A stretch of 64,000 nucleotides of DNA from Smallanthus sonchifolius (Eukaryota > Streptophyta > Magnoliopsida > Asterales > Asteraceae). Under the pieces are notes generated by a model. It was not told the origin of the DNA and searched no databases. It worked only from the letters and a program-made list of their open reading frames with translations. Positions 24,297-33,938 of the stretch are shown here, piece by piece (position 1 is the stretch's first letter; every line of letters starts with the position of its first letter). The translations under genes and the position numbers were made by a program. The stretch lies in the NCBI GenBank assembly GCA_023525975.1, contig CM042022.1, forward strand, positions 65,802,001-65,866,000. Direction: 5' to 3'.

Positions 24297-24494
24297 TCAG
24301 GCATTTAGAACAAACTCGCTAGCATCCTCAAGTGGCTGCTTAGGAAAGGGGTACCTAAGAACATGTAATTTCTTGTTATATTTTAGGACGTTCTTCAGAT
24401 TGTAGTACCAGGTCAAGAAATTTGTTCCATCGAGTTTAACGTTTAGGATGTTGTTAAGACGTTCTAGAATAACCAAATCAGCAGATTGAGACAT
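24297..24494 (-). pseudogene. Copia M gag N-terminus
   Basis: Starts ATG at 24494. Contains LDGTNFLTWYYNLKNVLK and KKLHVLRYPFP, the conserved Copia gag opening (LDGTNY.DW...L...L). Ends at a TGA after 65 codons. Confidence 0.75.
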
Positions 24495-25820
24495 CTACAA
24501 AATTCAAATAAAGTTAAGTACTTTCATGCTTGAACTTCCTAATTAAAATTAATGACCCCATGGTAAAAATATATATTTAGGAATGAGATTCTGGTTCGCC
24601 ATGACTTAGTGAATGACTGAGCACTCTCCACTAGCATAACTAGATAGGTAGGTATGAGAATACCAATTGTGTCGATTACACAATTCTCGGTTTGAGGGGC
24701 ATGACGAGCAAGGTCAAGTTTTGGATACGTTTCCCTCAACTACGCCCACTTATACGACTTAAGTGATATTTGTTCTTCAATTGTAACTGTAGACCAGGCC
24801 TAAGTAACTCAGGAATCGCGGTCCTACCTTCAACCAAAACCGTGGCGCCAGATGCAGGGTAATTCACTAACACCGACGTTTCGGATAAATTAGTTGAAGT
24901 GTCACAATTTAGGGTGGCGCGGAAATATCGATTTTAAATTATGATTTATTTAATGTTTTAATTTACCGGATACGGGTCAAAAAAACTTTGGACGACAAGG
25001 AGCATGAATCAAGTCGTGCAAATATTAGTAAACCAATTTTACTATATATAAGTTCGTGAAACGCTTTCAACACTCAACACGGTCCAATTTTAAATACCTT
25101 GTTTATAAACTAAATTGGTCGTTAGTCGCGAACTTAATTTTAAGCTAATTAACCTTTAATTAATTTAAATATGTTTTTAAATAAAACAATTAAATTTAAA
25201 AACTCGTTTTACTTTTAAATAAAAACTACTTTTATTTAATTACCTTTCCGGGAAATTTTTAAACCTTTTAATATTCTCGTCGTTTTATAAGATTGTGTTA
25301 AATATTTTATAAAAAATATTTGCAGTTTAAATTATTATCCTAAATAATAGTAGCAACCACAGAAAAAACAACCATCGAGTCACTAGTAAGTGTGTTCGGT
25401 TTCGTTCGAGCCATCAAACGAGTAACCGAACCGGTCTAAGGGACAACAAATAAAATATAAACTTGTCGCCTCCCACTTAGTCCAAGATCTCTATCTTTAA
25501 GTTTCCGTCTTTGTCAATCCTTGTCTTCAAATCTTCGTCTTGTTAGATTTACAACTTTTATACTTTTACATTAAAAATAAATAAATAAAAGAAACATAAC
25601 TATTACATCCGGTTTCCAAATAACCCAAAAATAAAAATACAAATACAAAGAAAATAAAAACAACCATGACAAGCAAAAACTACAGGTCACTAGGGCTCGA
25701 TGTACCAAACATAATCACAACCAAAACGATAAAGGCTCGATCTTTTGTTAACCAAAAGTGTTAACAAATAAAATGGAGATCGAAAAGAAAAAAAAATTAT
25801 GTCTAAACGCGCGTAGAGGT
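24495..25820 (-). other. Copia M untranslated leader
   Basis: About 1.3 kb between primer site and gag ATG, AT-rich, no open frame of note. Confidence 0.5.
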
Positions 25821-25833
25821 GGCTCTGATACCA
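25821..25833 (-). other. Primer-binding site of Copia M (iMet)
   Basis: Minus strand TGGTATCAGAGCC, perfect match to the plant iMet primer site, one base from the LTR end. Confidence 0.9.
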
Positions 25834-25834
25834 C

Positions 25835-26816
25835 TGTTAGGTAATCGTGCACCGGTTTTAACATTTAAAACGAAACTTTAAAAAATCAGATTTATAATGG
25901 CAGTAGCGTTTACAAAAGCACACGATAATAAAGATCCGATCTTTTCTGACAGTGATCCGATTACACAGCGTTTAGACAATAATAATAAATAAAACACAAC
26001 CATAGGGTGTTAAGGATTTATACCTTTGACGAATAACCGGATTGTAACACTCGGGTACAAAGAACGTCACGCTAAGTGGTAACAACGAACTCGTCTCACG
26101 AACTCATCTCACAAAACACTTGATTCGACTAGTGGGTGGAACCCGGTTCGCGGTACACAGCTCGCGTAAACAAGAAGGGCCGGCTGACTAGGGCTCGGCT
26201 GACTAGGGCTCGGCGATTGCGACGGATCACGGGGGTGGTGACAGGGCTCGTCGGACGACAGCGGCAGCGTGGCTCGGTTGCCGGCGGCTGTCCACGGTGG
26301 CAGTGGGTGGCGACCGGTGGAGGTGAGTCTCACAAAGGGGGGCGGCTTTTGAGTTTTGGGATTAGCTTTAGGGTTTTGACTTAGAGATGTTTATATAGAA
26401 ACTAATCTTACAAGTCAACCCCTAAGCAATTAATAATTAATTACTAACTGATTAATACTTAATTAGTTATAGCCCCTGCAGTTTACAATTAATTCACCAA
26501 GACCATCTTGTATAAACTGAACTGGTTTTATATTTAACTATTTAAATATATAAAGCCGTTAATATATGTATAACAACGATAAATATATATAAATCCTTAT
26601 TCTATCATTCGTTAATTCAATTATTCTGAACAATTAAATACGAAGTGATCAAATAAATATAAATATTTAGTCCACCAATTCCAAATTCGCGTTTCGTGAA
26701 ATAGTGTTTAACAAATTAAACGATATAATTTATTCTTTACCCAAAGTGTAACTATTCGGATCGTACCTCGATAGCAACGTTGATATTATCGATGATCGGA
26801 TATCTAATATCCAACA
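25835..26816 (-). repeat. 5' LTR of Copia M
   Basis: TGTTAGG...CCAACA. Pair of 19373-20339. Confidence 0.88.
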
Positions 26817-27702
26817 CAACTGATTCGGAAGTCGTTTCAATCATTGAGTCTTGTTTAGGTCTCTTTTAGTCATTCGTTCGTTTTAAAAACCATAATTTCT
26901 CAATCTTGTCATTCGTGATTCCCTTAATCGTTCATATGTCTTATTATTCTGTAACTATTATATTAGGGTAATTTATTTAGACAGTTGATCACAAGTTCTT
27001 GCTCGAGAATTTAAGGTGGGTATATCATAGCCCCTATTTTACGTCTGTTTGGGTGAAAACATGTTGTATCCATATTTTCATTTAACAATAGTTATGACAA
27101 CGCTTTTCATAAACTTGAATGGGTTAAACTACAATTACACGTTCATAAATCGTTAAGTCTCTCTCGCGGTATCATACACAACCATTAACTTTTATAAGCC
27201 AACGGTAGTATGATAGTGGATCCATAGGTGTGACATACATATCCATCACACAGTTAGGGTGTTGGATGATCGAAATCCGACATACATGATTTGGTGGCTT
27301 CCAAATCTATTAGAAGACATTTTTGCTAGGTTTGGTTGTGGACTCGTGTAACTTGTGTTTAATTCTTGTTTTGATCATGTTGTTATCTTTTATCTTATCA
27401 TTTATAAACATATGATTGCTCAACAACTTACTTTATAGTTGACCCGTTTCTTTTAACATGTTTTCAGGAACCGACAAGTAAGGATAGGATCAGTTGATCT
27501 ATCACGTAGGATGCATGAGGACATTTAGAGACTTAAATTAAAAACTATCTTATTTGTCTTTTAAATTTGATCTTGAACCTATGTAACAAAAATTACGTGT
27601 TTGGTTGATTTTAATAATATATTTAGAAATGTATTTATTACTTTGTGTTCATGATTTCCATTTCGTCACGACCTCGTGTTTCCGCTTTAGCGGGGTGTGA
27701 CA
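26817..27702 (-). mobile_element. Gypsy LTR fragment, TGTCACACCCC family
   Basis: The right edge is a clean LTR terminus: the minus strand starts TGTCACACCCCGC, like the solo LTR at 9440. It is inserted into Athila reverse-transcriptase sequence. The left edge is not an LTR terminus; it abuts the end of Copia M, so about half the LTR may be missing. Confidence 0.55.
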
Positions 27703-27975
27703 GTAGTTGCGTTAATTTCATGTAGTCTATACATACCCTCCACCCAGTTACCAGTCGGGTGGCTACATGCTCTCCATGTTCGTCTCTCACAATATGGGTG
27801 CCTGCTTTCTTGGGGACCGTTTGTGTCAGGCTATCCAAGTGTTATCTGAGATGGGATAGATGATCCCCGCATTCAAGCACTTCAACACTTCTTTCTATAC
27901 AACTTCCCTCATGTTGGGATTCAGTCTCCTTTGTGTATCTCTTTTCGGTTTTGCTTTTGGCTCGGTGATGGTCTT
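27703..27975 (-). pseudogene. Athila reverse transcriptase N-terminal fragment
   Basis: The minus strand encodes, with frame changes and stops, QRRLNPNMREVV, LNAGIIYPISDNTW, VPKKAGTHIVRDEHGEH and TRLVTGWRVCIDYMKL. These are the opening blocks of Athila/Tat reverse transcriptase. It breaks off at 27703 where the gypsy LTR is inserted. Its strand agrees with Athila-2 (6956-19372), of which it may be the remaining pol. Confidence 0.7.
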
Positions 27976-28185
27976 GTGCATCACAACTAAGGGACTAATT
28001 GTTGGGTTTATAATTTGAGACTGAAGCTTTCCAAAGCTACTAAGCTTATGGCTTAGTGTATCTCTTTTGTGTATCTCTTTTCGGTTTTGCTTTTGGCTCG
28101 GTGATGGTCTTGTGCATCACAACTAAGGGACTAATTGTTGGGTTTATAATTTGAGACTGAAGCTTTCCAAAGCTACTAAGCTTAT
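27931..28185. repeat. Tandem duplication, period 136 bp
   Basis: 27931-28049 is repeated almost without change at 28067-28185 (starts TTGTGTATCTCTTTTCGG, ends CTACTAAGCTTAT). The 17-bp linker GGCTTAGTGTATCTCTT itself resembles the unit start. Confidence 0.9.
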
Positions 28186-28367
28186 CAATTTGGAACTGAA
28201 GATCACATTGAGCAAATTGAAAGACTTTATTGATACTAATGATGTTTCATTTGTTAGGTCTAAATAATAGAATGATATTATCAATCGAACGATCCAGAAG
28301 AAAAATGGATTTTTAGTGTCCGGCGACACTCAGAGTGTCGCCCCTGAACATGGCGACAATTTGAGAG

Positions 28368-28895
28368 TGTAGGTCCCGATTCGATGCGTGACGGATCTCT
28401 ATACTCGCGGTACGACATGGTGATAACGTGCGGAATCCATGATCAACGTGCAACGTGTAACTCAATCAACAACACGGTGTAAATAAACGCTTTGTATTAC
28501 TATAATCCTTGATTACAACAGTTCTCTCCAAAACACACACTTACACCTTTTTCTTCTCTAGTGTTCTATGAAATATGAACTTGTAACTCCTATTTATAGG
28601 AACACACATCACCTTAGGCGAACTTAACAAGTTCACTCCTAAAGATGCTTAGGCGAACTTGTTAAGTTCGCCTCTCTATGAACTTGAACAATATTCCTTA
28701 GGCGAACTTAACAAGTTCGCTCCTAACAAGTTCGCCTCTCTATGAACTTATACAGAATTTTATCAACAGTTACAAAACATGTCCTAACAGACTCCCCTTT
28801 AACTGTTGCTAACAATTCTATCAATTAAAAGTCAAAGACTCTAAGACTAAGACATAATATCTTCAAGCTCGTTTTCACCAGAATATGCTCCAACA
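28368..28895 (-). mobile_element. Solo LTR S2 (Copia-like), 528 bp
   Basis: Starts TGTAGG and ends CCAACA, flanked by the perfect 5-bp duplication GAGAG (28363-28367 and 28896-28900). The uninterrupted sequence is seen in the partner LTR near 30705. The minus-strand TATA box CCTATAAATAGG is at plus 28590-28601. Related to S1 in its palindromes and in the GTTACAAAACATGTCCTAAC region. Confidence 0.92.
28617..28742. repeat. GCGAACTTGTTAAGTTCGC palindromes in solo LTR S2
   Basis: Four palindromes or half-palindromes on the theme GCGAACTTAACAAGTTCGC, 15-140 bp upstream (minus strand) of the TATA box. Same theme as 5324-5425. Confidence 0.88.
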
Positions 28896-29220
28896 GAGAG
28901 TGTCGTGTTGTCACTTAGCGACACTTACTCGGTTTTCACAGGCAGTGGTAGTTGGCTTGGGGAGCAAGGCTCAGGGGCTATAAATAGGGCATTAGGTTGT
29001 CATTTTTAATTGTTGGTCTTTCTGTGAGCCACCACCACGGGAGAGCTCACCCGGGGTGGAGCTATGTTGTTTCTTTATACAAAATCAATGAAATTTCTAG
29101 ATTTGGATCTTCTAACTGTCTTTATTATCTTGTTTGATTGCTTGTTTGGCTCACAACCACCCGTCTCTACTCTTTTCTATCAAAAACGAGGTTGGAATCA
29201 AGATCCGGAGGACCCACAAG

Positions 29221-29232
29221 TGGTATCAGAGC
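29221..29232 (+). other. Primer-binding site of Copia T (iMet)
   Basis: TGGTATCAGAGC two bases after the LTR end. Confidence 0.9.
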
Positions 29233-30579
29233 TTCGGTTACTTATTTCGGCTTCCTATTGATCGAATCTACATCAGAAACCCGCCAAAGACGTTAAACGA
29301 GGCCAGATCTAAATTTTTTGGTGATTTTTCGAGTTTTTTTGCGTTTATCTATGTTGGGCAGTTCAGCGGGCGACACTGCTCATGCATATGGCGACACTCA
29401 TCTTCATCTGGCGACACTCCTATTCATCCAGCGACACTAGTGGTTGGCGACACTAAAATCTTGAACGCAAGTTCATTGGTGACAGTCATCACTGTCGCTA
29501 TGTCTTCACTAATGGCGACACTAGTGGAGACACTTATTAGTATCGCCCGGATTTCATTGTTGGCGACACTTATGGCGACAATATCCAATTTCTCTTAAAA
29601 AAAGTATTTTGGGAAAATTTTCTTGGATGAATTTCTGAGTGGATATTGCAAAGAAAAGGAGCATCATTGTCCAAAAACGCGGAAACAACGTTTTCGGGTT
29701 TTTAAAAAATTTGGTTTCTTCGGCAATAGGTACGACGTCTTGCGTAGACCAGCCGTATTTCCTTTGACTGAATTTCAAGAATGAGCCGTGGGAAGCAAAG
29801 TCAAGTATATTAGTGACAAGCTGGTTATTTGAAGTTAATTACATAGTATTTCAAACCCTTATCATTTGCCTAAAATTAGGAGGATCTAACATTTCCGGGG
29901 GAGAATCACGACAAAAGGCTTCAGATTATCAATCGAGTTATGAAATGCAAGACTAAGTGGGTCACTGCTTTAATTTTATATTTTTCTTCGGGGGAGAGTA
30001 GGCTAAGAAGTGATCAAGCGTTAATGAATGTCAAGAACCTTTGTCCAAAAACTAGATCACAATGTTTTCAAGTTTTTGGAAATTTTGTTTCTTTGGCAAT
30101 AGCGAATCCGGGATATTCGAAGGTCTTCTCAACTGTCCAAGATTTGAGGTTCATGTCTTGGATTTAGAGTTTTGTCGTCTTCTAAAGACCTGATCTTTTG
30201 GTACTAATCAGTGGAAGTTCAAACCTTTATCATTTGCCTACAAGTTAGGAGGATCTACACTTGAGGGGGAGAATCAAAGTGAAAAGTATCGGATTATCAG
30301 TTATTCATGAATACGTGTGACAGAGTTGATCTTTGGATATCAGGATCTCAAGAATCGTTGGATTATTTCAAGACACATTGACAGAGTTAAACACCTTCTT
30401 GTTAAAGCCGGTTATTTGATGTTAATCGTTGGAAGTTCAAGCTCTAACTATTGCCTACAAGATAGGAGGATCTACATCTGCGGGGGAGAACGACAATGAA
30501 AGACTTCGGGTTATCGGTTGATTCATGAAGATGTAATACAATGTCAGAAGATATTGATAGTATCATTCTCGAGGGAGAT
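29233..30579 (+). other. Copia T internal region: GCGACACT repeats and three decoy polypurine blocks
   Basis: 29368-29580 holds about eight direct copies of GGCGACACT, the arm of the LTR palindrome. 29840-30545 holds three diverged copies of a block ending AGGAGGATCTA..CGGGGGAGAA, each resembling the 3' end of a Copia internal region with its purine tract. No gag or pol motif. Confidence 0.7.
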
Positions 30580-31021
30580 TGTTGGGTCTAAATAATAGAA
30601 TGATATAATCAATCGAACGATCCAGACGAAAAATGAAGTTTTATTGTCCGACAACACTTCAGGGGACACTCAGTGTGTCACCCCTGAACATGGCGACAGT
30701 CTAAGAGTGTCGTAGTTGTCACTTGGCGACATTTACTAGGTTTTCTCAGGTGGTGGCGGCGGGCTTGGGGAGCAAGGCTTAGGGGCTATAAATAGGGCAT
30801 TAGGTTGTCATTTGTAATTGTTGGTCTTTCTGTGAGCCACCACCCCGGGGGAGCTCACCCGGGGTGGAGTTGTTTCTTTGTACAAAATCAATGAAATTTC
30901 TAACTTTGGATTTTCTATCTGTCTTTATTATCTTTTTTGATTGTTTGTTTGACTCACAATCACCCGTCTCTACTCTTTTCTATAAAAAACGAGGCTGGAA
31001 TCAAGATCTGGAGGACCCACA
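30580..31021 (+). repeat. 3' LTR of Copia T
   Basis: TGTTGGGTCTAAATAA...GGACCCACA, with TATAAATA near 30787. Confidence 0.85.
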
Positions 31022-31079
31022 TCATGACTGGTCAAAGTTAAATTGTATGTGTGTGTATATAACTTGGAACAAAATATGA

Positions 31080-31345
31080 AACCACCTTTTGTTTTGGTGT
31101 GGATTTACAATTTTAATAATATATGAAGACTTAAATAAATAAAAATATGTAGTCTAAAGTATTAAATTAATCGGTAAATTAGAATTTTAAGGAAAAAAAA
31201 TAAATTGAAATCCGGTTTGACCACCCGGTTCAATTCAACGGTTAATAGTTCACCCGGTCCAACCGGTAATCGACCCAGTTATATATTCGGTTCCTAGTCT
31301 AATCAACCAGTCTGGTCCGGTCGTGACAATATTGGTCCAAACCAT
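31080..31345. mobile_element. Degenerate CCGGTTC-rich MITE, relative of the intron element
   Basis: Ends GGTCCGGTCGTGACAATATTG, resembling the right end of the MITE at 34906-35296. It shares the internal CCGGTTCAA/CACCCGGT repeats and an AT-rich middle. Left boundary uncertain. Confidence 0.45.
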
Positions 31346-32095
31346 TAGGGTGTGGGGAGTCTATCCCGACAGTACCCCCCCCCCCTTTCCCGTGACGACT
31401 CCGCTCACCCTTACAATGGTGTGTCTAAAACCATCTTTAATTTAACAGATGTATATACTCTTTCCCTAAAATACACGTGACGCATCCTGCATTCTTGATA
31501 TATTTCGTACGTAAAAATTACTTGATGCACAAACTAGCCAGTATATACGTGAGTAATATCTAAGGACAAATTTAAATATTTTACTTTGGTTGTGTAGAGT
31601 CATCGAATCGAGTATCCGATCACTATAGATATTGTTTTTTGGTGCCGAGTTTTTAAGCATCGAATCAAATTCGAAACTTTCTCATCATATGCACTTTCAC
31701 AAGTTAGTGGTTCCCAAAGGTAGAACCTAAGTTGTGTGTGTGTTTTTTTTGTGTGATATAACTTTATAAAAGAGTTAGAATCCTAATCCTTTGATTGGAT
31801 AAAAGGTTAAATATTCTAATACTTATTCTAAAAAAAGTAACTTAAATAACTAGTTAGGCTTCATTATTTTAAAACCATTTTTTATTTGTTTATAATTTAC
31901 TATATCTTTCCCTTATTATGTTTTAAAACATTTATGTGATTTTAAAAAAATATGATATCTTTGAAATTTAGAAAAATATACGAAATCTCATAATTTAAAA
32001 TGAGATATTGATCCATTTTCGGAGAAATTGATTAACAAATAAAAACTTTTTAAATATATACTAATATTCAGTTTTATCGTTTCTTATTATCTAAG
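31346..32095. other. AT-rich intergenic sequence
   Basis: A (C)12 run at about 31376 and a T-rich tract near 31742. No gene or element recognised. Confidence 0.5.
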
Positions 32096-32108
32096 GAAAT
32101 ATTATACA

Positions 32109-32449
32109 GCCAAAAAGGTTGTGCTGTAGTGGTTGAGGTAAGGATTGAAGTGTCAAGGGATTCGGGTTCAATCCCTGCCACCACCATTAATTTCTGACGC
32201 ATGCAAATGAGGCCTAGTTCTTAGGTTGATGCACCAGGTTTTTACCCACGCCGATCCAGGGTTCGAGCCTCGGCTCTCACTCAAGCCCGGAAGGGGCCGT
32301 ATTGGGTGGGATTTTTTCTTGGATGCCCTCCAACTCTGACGCCAAGTGGGCCCGGTTAAGACAACATATTGGCCGGAGTTGGACGAGACTATCTCATGTG
32401 ACGGGAGGTGCGACGTCACAACATTCAATGTTCGTCGTTAAAAAAAAAA
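32109..32449 (+). mobile_element. SINE with two tRNA-like B boxes, 341 bp, intact target duplication
   Basis: Perfect 13-bp target duplication GAAATATTATACA (32096-32108 and 32450-32462). A Pol III A-box-like TAGTGGTTGAGG lies near 32127 and a B box GGGTTCAATCCC near 32164. A second B box GGGTTCGAGCCTC lies near 32259. The element ends in an A run. Insertion by target-primed reverse transcription is the established mechanism for this structure. The second box suggests a dimeric SINE. Confidence 0.85.
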
Positions 32450-32907
32450 GAAATATTATACAAAATTAACGGAATTGTTACGTATTCTAGAAAAGTAAAA
32501 CTTTAAACTGAATAACTTTTTATCATTTGGGAGACACCATGAAGCAAAGGTGTTTGGAGAAAGGAATCACGCGCTTTAATCTTTACACATTCAAAAAGAC
32601 TTCCATCATTAAACCTAAAAGTCAACCAAATTAATTCATCACCAAATTTCACCCCCGATTTTTTTTTATAGATCCCGAAAAAAGATTGTGTATTTTTTTT
32701 CTAAAATTAAGAGATATTTGGTTCTTCACTTTTGAATCAATGAATAGGAATGATATCTAATAGCTAAAGATTATAACTTGTAAATGATACCCATAAACTC
32801 ATACTTGTTTACAATGTTGTCATAACCTGACGAGACCAGACCAGCAGGTTGGACCGAAAACCTGGTATATGAACTGTCTAATTAAACCAAATAGCCTCTA
32901 TTTAAAC

Positions 32908-33313
32908 TAGGGCTGGCATAACATGTTAGACACAACATGTTAAGACACGACACGATTACCTGTGGTGCTATACATGAACACGACACGATAACTAATCGTG
33001 TCATTTTTTTCAAACACGAGACGAACCTGTTAAGTAACAGGTTAACACGATAAATAATACATATGTAGTGAAACAAAAATTGTCAAAACGAGAATAAAAG
33101 TCTTAACTAATACATAATGTATAACATATTTGAAACAAAAATCCATAAAAGTCTAAAATCAAATATAATATATAATTATTTTTTTAATTAAAAATATAAA
33201 CAGGTTATAAGCAGGTACTTAACAGGTTAACATGTGTTTAACCTGTTAAGACACGATTTTTATCGTGTCTAAACAGGTCAACATATTTAAGACACGAGAA
33301 ATTGCCGGCCCTA
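32908..33313. mobile_element. hAT-type MITE, 406 bp
   Basis: Terminal inverted repeats TAGGGCTGGCA / TGCCGGCCCTA (10 of 11). 8-bp flanks ATTTAAAC and ATTTCAAC differ at one base, the duplication length typical of hAT. The inside is rich in AACAGGTTAACA / TGTTAACCTGTT and ACACGATT inverted motifs, giving long-range folding potential. Confidence 0.8.
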
Positions 33314-33414
33314 ATTTCAACCAGTCAAGACGGTAAACTCTTCGAGATTTTAATTTTCGTTTTTTACTTTTATTTCCTTTTAAAATCTTATGTCCTATTT
33401 AATTAAAATAGTTA

Positions 33415-33712
33415 GAGCATTCGTAACCAGTTCTATATCTTTATCCTTATAATTACACTAAATCACTATTTTTTTCTCTCATTTTCAATTAAAATACTAC
33501 TTTTTTATACCTTTATCATTAACTTTTATCTCTACTCCACTCACAACCACTTTTAAAAAATATTAAAATATTTATACAGGTGATGAGTCTTTCCACAAAT
33601 ATACAAAAAATTTATATATTTTATCTCTCCTACACTCACAACCACTTTAAACCAGTACTTAAAATATACCAAACTCACTCACAAACATATAACAAACTTG
33701 CTGTGAATGGTC
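33415..33712. mobile_element. Tourist-like MITE, 298 bp, in the pectin methylesterase promoter
   Basis: Flanked by TTA (33412-33414 and 33713-33715), the 3-bp duplication of PIF/Harbinger elements. Imperfect terminal inverted repeats GAGCATTCGTAACCAG / GACCATTCACAGCAAG. Internal CACTCACAACCACTTT occurs twice. Confidence 0.65.
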
Positions 33713-33735
33713 TTATCCGACCATTGGAAAACCCA

Positions 33736-33742
33736 TATAAAA
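33736..33742 (+). promoter_or_regulatory. Putative TATA box of the pectin methylesterase gene
   Basis: TATAAAA, 197 bp upstream of the ATG, 20 bp beyond the right flank of the MITE, with CCATTGG (inverted CCAAT) at 33721. Transcription would start about 25-35 bp downstream. Confidence 0.55.
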
Positions 33743-33816
33743 CAATATAGAGGTTGGGTGGTCCAAGTAACTAGTCAGCACACATAACAGCCCTTTCGTA
33801 TGTATATGCATGTGAA

Positions 33817-33838
33817 ATATATATATATATATATATAT
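33817..33838. repeat. (AT)11 microsatellite in the presumed 5' UTR
   Basis: 22 bases of uninterrupted AT about 100 bp before the start codon. Confidence 0.95.
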
Positions 33839-33938
33839 ACTACATCCCAAATTTGAACATCATCATTATCATTATTATCCTCAAATTTAATTTATTCACT
33901 GTCTATTATTGTAACCAGTTGTTCTGATTCTGAGAAAA

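Larger units (their letters stand above)
19373..26816 (-). mobile_element. Copia M: large, mostly non-coding Copia-type element, 7.44 kb
   Basis: Two LTRs (19373-20339 and 25835-26816) with ends TGTTGGG/TGTTAGG and TATCCAACA. The primer site next to the right LTR and the polypurine tract next to the left LTR both place it on the minus strand. Coding traces are a gag N-terminus, a segment with an intron-like interruption, and the tail of RNase H; the rest is AT-rich non-coding. The flanks are GGTAT on the left and CAACT on the right, so there is no target duplication even though both LTR termini are intact. Confidence 0.85.
28252..29218 (+). repeat. 5' LTR of Copia T, interrupted
   Basis: TATA box TATAAATA at about 28979. 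Contains the perfect palindrome GGCGACACTCAGAGTGTCGCC-type at about 28321-28341. Confidence 0.82.
28252..31021 (+). mobile_element. Copia T: short non-autonomous Copia-type element with nested solo LTR
   Basis: LTRs 28252-29218 (about 434 bp without the insertion) and 30580-31021 (442 bp) begin TGTTAGGTCTAAATAA/TGTTGGGTCTAAATAA and end GGACCCACA. A perfect iMet primer site follows the left LTR and a purine tract (TCGAGGGAGAT) precedes the right one. Flanks TCATT and TCATG are a duplication with one mismatch. The 1.36-kb internal region has no gag or pol frame. LTRs differ by about 10% by eye, so this is older than Athila-1. Confidence 0.85.

Noticed and set aside
29134..29598. 154-codon frame
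   Set aside because: It spans the end of the Copia T LTR, the primer site and the GCGACACT repeats; no similarity to gag and no conserved frame in the other LTR copy.
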